Assembly: GCA_946800325.1 (NCBI GenBank)
Contig: OX326956.1
Span: 12,999,167 to 13,063,166, forward strand
Reading direction: 5' to 3'
Length of the DNA stretch: 64,000 bases
Source: Luzula sylvatica
Lineage: Eukaryota; Streptophyta; Magnoliopsida; Poales; Juncaceae
The stretch's first letter is position 1. Every line of letters begins with the position of its first letter. The notes below the pieces were generated by a model. It saw nothing but the letters and a program-made list of their open reading frames with translations, did no database searches and was not told the origin of the DNA. Positions 20,868 to 31,828 of the stretch are shown here, piece by piece. The position numbers and the translations under genes are program-made.

Positions 20868-23800
20868 AAACTGGCCCTCTAAAAAATACTACTAGATATA
20901 GATGTTAAAATAAATATAAAGGCAACATTCAAAACAAATATATGATTACAATTTATAAAGAACAACTACATGTTAAATAATTAAATGATATAAAAAAATA
21001 TAAGCCAATACAAAATAATAGTTATAACTCAATATTTAATTATTTACTCATAGAAAACATTTATTTTTTTTAGAGAAAACGATACATATAATTTTCATTT
21101 TATAATGATTATAGTTTAATAATAAATTAATAAAATCAAAATATTCAAAGAACATAATGTTCTATTAGACAACTTGCAAAAATAAAAAAAACATACAAAA
21201 TAATATACAATTTAGTCAAGAATAAATATATTATCAAGTAACAAGTCCAGTTCATGAAAATCTCATTTTCTATAACAACTCACCCGCATATGTTTTGAAC
21301 TGTAGATAACAATTAGAAAGTATTATCAACAAATCTAATAAAATAAAACAATATTAGAATATATAATACATTTAAATATAAAATATATTCTAAATTGAAT
21401 CCCATGAAATGCTATTCTTCTTTATCTTGGTAATTAAGTAAATAAAATTTCAAATACAATAAATTTTTTTTTATAATAAATGGAGAAGTCTCGTGTGTGC
21501 ATAAAAAATGAATCTATAACCTCCCACAATAAAATTAAGGTTATAAATAAACGTATGTCTTAATATCGACATAGTCTAGCAAATATAGATGAAATTTAGG
21601 TGTCATGTGTTCTGATTGTTTAGTTTCAATATGAAACCGATAGAAAACAATGAATCGTCCACTTTTATTTTTTTAAGTATTTTGATTAGTTAGAAAGGTG
21701 TATCATAAATTTTATTTTTTATGAATATTTGTTTTAATAAAAAATTCATATTTTCTATTTAGCATTATTTATCATATCATTCATTGATGAATATACTTGA
21801 AAAAATACATTAAATACTCATTAATTAATAATTATTCAAAATATTTTTGGAAATGGTGTATCATAAGCATAAAAAATGTATGATAAAACTTTCCTTTGTT
21901 CAAGTGAGATATATGATACATAATTATTTTTGCCATATCGGATACCCGGATCTCAAAAATCTCCCGATCCAAATCTGACATTAAAATTGAATATATGATC
22001 CGTATAAAAAGTTATCTGAATGCGGATATTATTTTGGATAGGTTCGAACAATATCCGACCGTTAGATATTCTAATATTATCTGAGCACACTTAACCAAAA
22101 ATTCTGGGTTTTTAATTTGCAATTTTTAATGCTTGCAAATAATTCCAAATTCCCCCGATTCAATCATATTTCTATAGTCGCACAAGGAGGGAATTGTTTT
22201 TTGTCCACATAAATGAAGACTTCCAGGATCGTAGTGTAATGATTCTAAATTGGAGACTAATTATGTTTCCAAATTGCAACTCATAAAAAAATGGACAATT
22301 ATCATTAGTTTTTAGTTAAACTTTTCGAAAATCATAATCATTTATTTATCATTATTTTACATTATGTTTTAAATATTCTTAAAAATTCATATCATCCGAA
22401 ATTAATGATTTGTAATATTATCATCGGTTAGGTTTACATTATACCAAATTTAATCAATTTTTTACCATTTCATATAAAATTACATGATCAGATATGAATG
22501 CAATGAAATATGAATAATTTATATATGAAATACTAATAATTTAATATGTAATATTATAAAATATACAATATATATTAGTATTATTTGTAGAAATTTAATT
22601 TTAAAGACCCATCAACTATATTCATTTTAATATTATAAGACGTACTAATAATTTTTTATAATTTTTCATAATTTTAAATTGTGTAAATAAAAACCTTTTG
22701 TTTTCCCTATTTATAAAAATCGAGCGTATCGCGCTTTTGTTTGCACTACTTGATGTTTTGTAAGGGTATGCTTGATATTTCGAGAATTTTCAAGGTTAAT
22801 ACGAGATGCCTAAATATGTTGTACTTGTACTAATTTTAGTGTAGATTAAAAGGTATAATAATAATAATAATAATAATTTGTTGTTTTCGATTAGAGTTCC
22901 GGACTTAAATTTGTAAAGATGAACATCTCTTAGTTAACTTTTTATTGAAACAATATAATAATTTAGTTTTACCTCATTCGATATTGGGCTGGAAATTTTA
23001 TATACATCACAAGATTTGAATTGCCCTGTAAATGGTAATACTTAAAAGAGTGATGATATACATCTCCTTTAAAATACACTAGAATGATTGATGTGTTGGC
23101 ACCGAATTAAATGTAATGGTAAACCAAAATCATTTAATTTTTTCATTCTATATAGGAAAAGAAGGGGAAAAATGATCTATCGTTTCACATATCATTAATT
23201 TCTTTAATATTCTTAATAAGTTTGTTTACCACCATCTATAATTAGTCGAATTCAAATATATAAATTTGAAAAATAACTTATTGGAATGAATTAATATACG
23301 ATTTAACACGTGTTAAACGGATACACATGAATAAAACTATCATAAGAAATAAAAAAATAATTATTTCGCAAAAATAAGTAAAATAAAAATGAAAATATTT
23401 TACTTTAAAAAAAAAACTTGGGGGGTAAGTTGCACATTTGGAACAATTTTGGGGGGCAAAATTGTACTAATTTTTTCAATAAAGGAGTAAATATATTTTA
23501 ATTATCACAAATATTCCACAATTAATATTACATTAATTAGTGTCATTGCTATAATTAATGTTTACACAAAGTTTTAAAAAAGTACTCTAACATTTAATGA
23601 AAAAAAATACAAAAAAAATTGATGGCATTGAGAAAAAATATATGTATCTAGTATTCAATAACTTATATTGTGTTTTGTCATCACAATCAATACATAAAAA
23701 TTCAGTGTATATATCATGCAATTAATATAATAAATTTTTCTTGTATGAGTATAGAGAAGACTTGGTCCATTTATCTTCTTTGATTTGAAGAAACACATGG

Positions 23801-23886
23801 CCTATTGTCATCATAAACCAAGTCCACCAGAATTAAACAATTATGATAATGATTTGCGTAATTGCATTTATGTATAAAACAAATAT
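20868..23886. other. AT-rich intergenic DNA with repeat fragments, unit 2
   Basis: This is equivalent to 8500-11522 of unit 1. I see no gene. It includes the broken element piece near 21937-22085 and the second copy of the 370-bp direct repeat from about 23482. Confidence 0.5.
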
Positions 23887-24863
23887 AATTTATCCTTCCA
23901 TTCTTTCTCCGATCTCAGGTACACAACAAAATGATATTTTTCAATTTGATCCCTAAATAATAAATATTATAATTAATTTAACACAATTATGTAATGTAGA
24001 AATCAATTCAAGAAACTTGGAGAAATGATTCAAGCGAGACCGAGAATTCATGAGCACAGTCGCTTTTTATTTATTCCTGGCCCTGATGATCCTGGTATTA
24101 ATTATCGAATTATAATTATTTAAAGAAATTGCTTTTTTTGAATTTTTTATTTTAAAATAATTAATTTATTTGTTGAATGATAAATAGGGCCATCAAAGGT
24201 ATTACCAAGGTCTCGGCTACCTAAATATATAACCAAAGATTTAGAAAATCTCGTACCCAATGCAATATTTTCCACCAATCCTTGCAGGTAAATTAGTCAA
24301 ATATTTTTTTTTTGATCTATTTAATTAATTTAATTTAATTTTTGTCGCAGAATAAAATATTACACACAAGAAATAGTATTCTTTAGACAAGATATGCTTT
24401 ATAGAATGCGTCGTTCATGTTTAATACCTCCTTCCACCGAAGAAACTAACGATCCTTTTGAGCATGTTAGTTTTTTTTTATTACTTTATACTTTATTTAT
24501 TTTTATTTTTCATATTATATTTAATTTGTATAAAAGTTAGTTGCGACGATAACACATCAAAGTCATCTTTGTCCATTGCCTTTGACGGTACAACCGGTTA
24601 TTTGGAACTACGATCACGCTCTTCGTTTATATCCAACTCCCCACACGGTACTTTTTTATATATTTTTAAATTTATAATAATTTCATAAGTTAATTTTTTT
24701 TTGTTATTTATTATAGATAGTATTGGGGGATAGGAGCGAGCAAAAGGCGTTTAAATACACGGGGACTACGTGCTTCAATCCAGGTTCGTTTTCTAATGAC
24801 GGGACTTTCGCGGCGTATCGAACTTGCAATAAAGAGGTCGAGCTTTCTTCTTTGGAGACTTAA
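23887..24863 (+). pseudogene. DPB2: DPB2 3' fragment, unit 2/3 junction
   Basis: The exon pieces are 23887-23918, 24000-24094, 24188-24287, 24351-24465, 24537-24647 and 24717-24863. All phases close to a stop at 24861-24863, and every GT-AG site is intact, including the acceptor that is lost in unit 1. The last exon differs from units 1 and 2 by CGA ACT TGC for CGA CCT TGC (Pro to Thr). Only the C-terminal 199 codons are present, without a start. Expression would need an upstream promoter and would give a truncated subunit. Confidence 0.85.
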
Positions 24864-25447
24864 AACGCTAAAAATATCATATATGCCCCTATTAAATATC
24901 ATATGGTCCCTAAATATGTTGTACTGATTTTCGTTAATATTAAGACGTATGATAAATGTAATTTAATTGTTTATTTCTAGTGTTTCGACTTGAATTTTAT
25001 TCGAATAATATATTACTTTGATTTTACCTAATTCGTCATTAGTCTGAAAAAATAATATACATATCGAGCGTGCAAAGCACCTGACAACTTATAATGAATC
25101 TCACAAAAAGATGGAGACCAAAAGATAGCTAGATGGATAATATTTGTATTAAATTTGATAAATTATAAATAATGGAGCATTATCAAATGTATATATAGTT
25201 CTCGTGGACTCATTGCCCCTAACTTTCTAAAAATATCGAATATGATTATATGATATATAATGGGACAAGTACATATTCTTTAGGTTATATTTGGTTTCAT
25301 CAACAATGGAGATTAAAAAAAGATGAAATGAGAAATTAGTTTCAAGCTTACGAAAACCAATATCCATATTTTGGCCCACATATCTAAATGAGTCCACTAT
25401 ACTATTTTTTTCAAAAATAAGATTCATATGAAAATTTAGGACATATG

Positions 25448-26007
25448 CTATGTTACGCGGATACTTCAAAAACGCAGAAGTATCCTGAGGATACGGGTAT
25501 CCGATACGGATACAGGTACGATACGGCTCGGATACGTATCGGATACGCCATGTGGCGTATCCGATTATTTTAATATTTATTTTTTTCGGATACGGCGGGG
25601 ATACGGCAGGATACGGCAGGATACGGCTGGGATACGTTCAGGATACGGCTGGGATACTCCATTTAGGATACTTCGGCCCAATATATATTTTGGCCCATAA
25701 TTTTCTTAAATAAATTATATAAGATACTTCTAGGATAATTCCAAATTAGTTATAGGATACTTCTAGAATAAATTTATTATATTTTTATGATACTTGCATT
25801 ATTATGTTTGTTTTATTTATTGTCATGATATTTAAATTCAAAATATTATTTAATTAATTTATTTATTTATTTATTATATACAATATAAATATATTAAAAT
25901 AATAATTATATAGCCGTATCCGTATCCGTGATTTTTTGAAAATTGCCGTACCGCCGTATCCGTATCGTATCGGATACGATACCCGTATCCGTATCCGTGC
26001 AACATAG
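25448..26007. mobile_element. 560-bp copy of the hAT-like element, unit 3
   Basis: The element has the same ends and GACATATG flanks (25440-25447 and 26008-26015) as the 521-bp copies. It is longer by extra GGATAC/GTATCC repeat units, for example an additional CGTATCGTATCGGATACGA-like stretch before the right end. Confidence 0.85.
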
Positions 26008-26797
26008 GACATATGTACTTCTTAGTCATTGGCCCAAAAAATTGTATGTTCAAGATTGTCGGTTGTTATCAAAGTTATACATCCTTAACAATACTTACCT
26101 TGGCTATACTATAATGTTTATTAAAATTAAAATAATTTAAAATTTACTAAAATTATTTAATAATATATTTACGATGTTGATAATTTTATCTTAATAAAAT
26201 ATCATTTTAAAGAAATTCAAATAAATGACAAAAACATAGCAAAAAACCAAGATATTGATTTTGACTTTTAATCTATACTACAGAATACCTGCTCATCCAA
26301 AACAAACTCTTAGATGATAGAATTTGCAAGTCTTAAAAAGTAGAAATCATAGAAAAAACCAGTATTACAAAAATGGAACAAAAATTAAAAATAAAGAAAA
26401 CTAATATTACACAAATAAAAAAAAAATGAAAAACATAATAATTCATGAATAAAAAAATACGAGTTTATTACTTTGAAATATTTACTTGCTACATATTTAT
26501 GACAAACCAAGCAACGTATGAATGGAAACTAGCATTTATAATTTAATTATGCACACATATGCAAATGAATCAAATCAATAAAAATAATAATAATAATATT
26601 ACAAGTGATCACGAAAAAACAAATCAACAAAACTTCTGGCGTTCGATGATAATTCTAGGGCGGCTGGCTTTAGACTAGTCCTCTTCTTGTTCTGGCGCTC
26701 GACCGATGAGTGGTTTGGGATACGACCTCTGAAGCTCGAAAGGGAAGATGAGGCTCGTGGCCAAGTTCAACATTTCGAAGTTTTCAATTCAAGCCTC

Positions 26798-27142
26798 GAC
26801 AAATCATAAATTTATTCGAAACGACATTTAATCAAAACAAAGGTAATCACACATTTAAAAGTGCCGAATGGCTTTCCAACTCAAAACCCTATTTGGCATG
26901 TGAAAAATAAACAACTCCACGATGAAACTCCACGATAAAACAAACCCACAGAAAAACATAAACAACTCCACGATGAAACTCCACGTTGAAACTCCACGAT
27001 AAAACAAACCCACAGAAAAACATAAATCCCACATTTTTCACATGCCAAATTAGGATAGAGCTCGAAATACATTCTCCACTTTTAAAGATGTGATTAATTT
27101 TGTTTGGATTAAACGTATTTTACAATAAATCGTGATTTGTCA
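26798..27142. repeat. Long inverted repeat at the 3' end of gene A copy 3
   Basis: This is the unit 3 counterpart of the fold-back at 2035-2379, with the same arms and loop repeats. Confidence 0.8.
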
Positions 27143-29192
27143 AGAAGTGACCTTGATGCGGCTGCTGACAGGTAAATGGAGATCTCCAGTTTTCTCTTTC
27201 CCTCTCGGCATCTCCATGTGTACGCGATGATGGACGGAGCCGGCTTGTGGAGATGGCCATTCTGTATGGAAATCAAACAAATGGAGATTTAGAGGTGAAT
27301 GAATGGATTTTCAGAATTTAAAAGAGAAAAATAAAAAATAAAAATAATAATGCTTACCACGTTGATTGATAACTCGAAATCCCATGTTGATTAAACTTGC
27401 CCACTTCACCATGATAAAAAGCGAAAGCCAAAGCACCAAAAACCGTATCTAGAATATAAATAAACAAAGGAATTAAACTAATTTCTTTTCAATAAAACTA
27501 ATTTGAATTCCCTGATTAATGAATTACTTACCAATAGAGTAGCAGATTTCAGCCAGTTGCGAAGTTTGCTCCGGCCACGATGCTCTTGATTTGTCGAAAC
27601 AGAAAGTGCGGAGGAGGATGCGACCAACTGGAGACCTCCATTTGTTGCTTCCTCATTCTTTTTTTCCTGAATCGCGGGTTTGTTGCGGATGATGAGGGAG
27701 TGAGCTGGCTTTGGGGGTTTGTTGCGGATGATGACAGGGACAGGCTGAGCAAGCTGAGCCGGCTTCGCGGGTTCGTTGCGGATGAAGACAGGGACTGGCT
27801 GAGCGGGTTCGATACAGGTGAATCCCACCTGAACCATCCGCATGAAGTCTTCTGGATCCCACCCGTTCTGCTCCCTTGCATTATTCTTGAAGACAGTGTC
27901 CACGATGAATCGCTGGATGTAGATCCTACAACATTCCTTCCCTGTCATGATCTCCTCCGCCCGTTTTCCTCGTATTCTAGTCGATTCCCCAAATCTGATC
28001 ATGTAAGCCCGATCATTCACGCCTCCTCCTAATTTCCTGCCGATTGTCTCTGTGATGAAATACTCCGTCTTATCGGCTCTCAGCAGGAAGAAGTGGTTAT
28101 CCCAGCCCACCACATAATATACTGGGCCGCTAGATCTCTCCACGACTTGCCCAATTCCATCCCAAATCTCTTCAAAACTCATCAAACCCGTGTTTAATTC
28201 TCTCTTGAGGTAATCCGATTTGAAGGTCCCCATAAAAGACTTCGACTGGTTCGCGACCAGCTGGCAGGTACGAGCCGTCAGGGCCGTCTCGAGGTCGAAG
28301 TGCCCGTCATTAAAGTCCAACTTGTGCTCCGGACACATCCGCAACCACTCTCTCGCACCTAATTCATCAATTCCACAAAAATCTCAATTACGACTACTCA
28401 ACAGGACAAATAATGGTAGATAATAAATGCAAGAATCTAAACAAATGTTGAATTTCTTGCATTTATTATGAAAGAAATATAAACAAAACGAATTGATAAA
28501 GAGTATGTTACCTTGAATGATGAGGTCGGTGAAGGTTCGTGTGGGGAAGATCCTATCTCCATGGACGGTCATCCAAGTGGCAAGTGTAACGGAGAGGACG
28601 GAGCAGGCTCCATAACCTTGCACTTCTTCATTGAATTGGTCCAAGCCGGCAAACAGAATCTCCGCTTCCATCGTCGCTCTCTTGTCTCCGCTCACCACTT
28701 TTCTCTTCTCCCACAAAACCTGATTTCAATTTCAATTTCAATTTCAATTTCAATTCCAATTCATAATTAACAAAACTACATGATTTCCTTAAAAAAAACA
28801 AATTGTAGAGGTCAAATCATACCGCTCCGCTACTGCCCGCAGAATTCGACCACTTCTCATTCTTCTCGGCCTGCTCCGATGAAACCTGGTTTCAATTTCA
28901 ATACAAAATTAACATAAGCAAAAGATTTGGTTCAAAAATTAAATTGTACAAGTCAAATCATACCGCTGCAGTACCGCCCGCGGAATTCGACCAATTTTTA
29001 TTCTTCTCGGCCTGCTCCAATGAAATCTGATTTCAATTTCAATTAAAAATTAACAAAGGCAAAATATTTGGTTCAAAAAACAAATTGTAGAAGTCAAATC
29101 AGATTCATACCGCTGCACTACCGCCCGCGGTATTCGACCAGTCCTTAGTCTTCTCGGCCTGCTCCGATGAAACCTGATTTCAATTAAAAATT

Positions 29193-29224
<32 letters not shown>

Positions 29225-29764
29225 ATGATTTCAATTTTAGAAGTCAAATCATTACAAATTATTTGCCCTCACATATTTGCATTTTACTCCTTATTATCTG
29301 ATCAGCCAATTGGTTTTTGTTAGTTTGAATTTCAAACTTATCTCCTCAAATATTTACTGTTTCGGGCACGATTTTAGTAACCTAAAGTTACAATTTGGGC
29401 AAAACTTTGCATCTCAAAGTTATCAGTTTAATTTATCACTGATGCAATTGGATACATTATAAAAAAAAATGTCGCATCTTAATTTGCGTAACTTTTTGCA
29501 GCAATTTCACTATGGAAAGCATACCGCATTTGCACAAAATCAGATTTTAACACCTTATTGATTAGCATATCTATAGAACACTAATCAGATTTTACTACTG
29601 ATCGGCTCAATTAACCCCCAATTCGATACACAAAAGGCAAATAAAATAAAAATAAGTACCTTGCCAACTATTGCAGAAATCTTCACTCGTGACTTCTCCT
29701 TCTTTTCCTTCCTCTTCCTTGTCCACGAAAACAAGCATGAAACGTTGGGAAAGCATTTCGCCAT
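27140..29764 (-). CDS. Gene A copy 3: NT-C2-family C-terminal-domain protein, 513 aa
   Basis: The exons are 29764-29660, 29173-29111, 29026-28964, 28885-28823, 28719-28512, 28358-27532, 27448-27358 and 27261-27140, with the same phases as copy 1. Exon 6 lacks one 39-bp repeat, so the protein is 13 residues shorter. Other visible differences are GKRAEE for GKGAEE and a Met-to-Thr region change (ATWMTVHG for ATWMAVHG). Intron 1 has lost about 60 bp near 29519. The hydrophobic exon 7 frame is intact. This unit has lost its Ac-like element and downstream gene fragments, but the gene itself looks functional. Confidence 0.84.
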
Positions 29765-29855
29765 TATTGCAGTCCTTGCGCTGAGCTCGATTAGGTATGG
29801 AAGCGTTAGAGAACGGAGAAGAGGATAATACGAGAATAATATGGTTTTCAGACAT

Positions 29856-31350
29856 GGCGAAAACGGTTGGTTCTTTCTATTCTGGGCGAACGATTATATT
29901 CTATTGTTAGGGCTTTTGCTCGTTAGGAGCTTGTCGGAAGAAGAGAGGGAAGAAGGAAGGTTTTGCCGTTCTACTTCTTTCTGTACTATTATCTTTTTTC
30001 CATGTATCAGTTTTATATATCCTGCATTTTCATTCCCGGATTTCATTTCTTGAATTTCTTTTCTCAAATTTGAACAGTTTTTGAAGAAGGCTTGAATTTG
30101 CAAAATGACATATTTGAGTACTTCGGTGTAATTGTACCATTCTAACCATTTAATTTTTATATTTTTTGTGTAATTGAATAGAGATTTTTTTGAGTAAGAT
30201 ACAAAACTAGAATTCCAATTTTAAGAATGAGGCGCATATTTGCAAATTTTAATAATGTATATATTTTTTTGGAATAGTGCAATTTGCAAATCACTCTTGA
30301 ATTATTGGTGTCTGTGCCTTATTTTTTTTATTGTCTCCATTTTCCATTATTTGTGATTAAATAAATTACTTTTTTATATTTTTTTTATCAATACATATTA
30401 AGTGTTGTGGTTACTATCAGTATATTGATGAATTATATTTTTCATGCAAATCTTATAACAATATTATTTGAGAATTATAAATGACTTATCACTAAGTTAA
30501 ATATAATTTATTATAAAATTTTGAGTTATTTGCTCTATGTCCTCTTAAATATCTTATTAATAAAGGAGTAAATATATTTTAACTGTCAAAAATATTCCAC
30601 AATTAATATTACATTAATTATAGCGTGTTTACACAAAGTTTTAAAAAAGTACTCTAACATTTACTGAAAAACAAACAAAAACAAATTGATGGCATTGAGA
30701 AAAAAATATGTATATAGTATTTAATAATTTATATTGTGTTTTGTCATCACAATCAATACATACGAATTCATTGTATATATCATGCAATTATATAATAACT
30801 TTTACTTGTATGAGTATAGAGAAGACTTGGTCCATTTATCTTCTTTGATTTGAAGAAACACTTGGCCTATTGTCATCATAAACCAAGTCCACCAGAGTTA
30901 AATAAGTATGATAATGATTTTTTTTTTATAAAAAAAGGAGTAGGCTCATATGTCATCATCCATTGATGTCAATGGAGATCCAATCTAGATGATAATGACA
31001 TACTTCTCCTTTAAAATACACTAGAATGATTGATGTATTGGTACCGAATTAAATGTAATGGTAAACCAAAATCATTTATTTTTTTCATTCTATATAGGAA
31101 AAGAAGGGGAAAATGAGCTATCGTTTCACACATCATTAATTTATTTAATATTCTTAATAAGTTTGTTTACCACCATCTATAATTAGTCGAATTCAAATAT
31201 ATAAATTTGAAAAATAACTTATTGGAATGAATTAATATACGATTTAACATGTGTTAAACGGATACACATGAATAAAACTATCATAAGAAATAAAAAAATT
31301 ATTATTTCGCAAAAATAAGTAAAATGAAAATGAAAATATTTTACTTTAAA
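29856..31350. other. Gene A copy 3 upstream DNA and deletion junction
   Basis: This is gene A upstream sequence, then one copy of the 370-bp repeat (about 30560-30925). The internal deletion junction lies near 30990, followed by unit sequence equivalent to 10690-11045. No gene is supported. Confidence 0.6.
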
Positions 31351-31828
31351 AAAAAATAATAAAAAATTGTTCAAATAAATATGACTTGTCATGTGTTAAA
31401 TTAAATATAACAAAAAAAATAAATAAAATAAATCATGTTTAATAATTTGGTTTACCACCTAATCAATGTGGTTTCCCATCTAATTAATACGGTTTATCAT
31501 CTTATTAATACGGTTTTATCATCTATTATGATTTATTGTTTCAAATATTAAACATTCATTGCATTTATTAAATATTGACAACATATCAATATATTGAGGA
31601 GATATTAGAGGGGACAAGTATATTTTTTCTACAAAAAATGTACAGTTTAAAACAAAATGTATTTTCAGACTAATATTTTCTCGTGCAGAAAAAGATCGTG
31701 CAATAGAGTAATTGTAGGCCTAAAATTGGCACAAACGACATGATAAGGAAACTATGGCCCAAAATGTATATCAAATTTAATTCATTTGAAATTGCAAATA
31801 TTAAAAATGTTCTACAAAACCCACATGA
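31351..31828. other. Boundary between the array and the single-copy spacer
   Basis: Homology to the array stops near 31350. A short local repeat of CTAATTAATACGGTTTATCA type lies at about 31450-31530. The stretch 31640-31715 matches 35060-35135 on the other side of the PPR gene. Confidence 0.55.

Larger units (their letters stand above)
12361..24724. repeat. Tandem segmental duplication, unit 2 (12.36 kb)
   Basis: This unit has the same gene and element order as unit 1 with very high identity. Visible differences include a longer TTTCAA-type microsatellite after 16360, a shorter AAC run near 16840, and the intact splice acceptor at 24186-24187 that is mutated in unit 1. These differences argue against a simple assembly duplication. 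Confidence 0.97.
24725..31350. repeat. Tandem segmental duplication, unit 3, internally deleted and truncated
   Basis: The unit follows unit 1 from its start to about unit position 6340 (here about 30990). It then jumps to unit position about 10690, joined at a GATGAT-like microhomology, and homology ends near 31350 (unit position about 11045). The Ac-like element, the gene fragment and the downstream DPB2 fragment are therefore missing. It is more diverged than units 1 and 2 are from each other. Confidence 0.93.

Noticed and set aside
1..24724. The array as a pure assembly duplication
   Set aside because: Units differ by substitutions, microsatellite lengths and a splice-site change, and unit 3 has its own deletion. 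Collapse or expansion of copy number still cannot be excluded from sequence alone.
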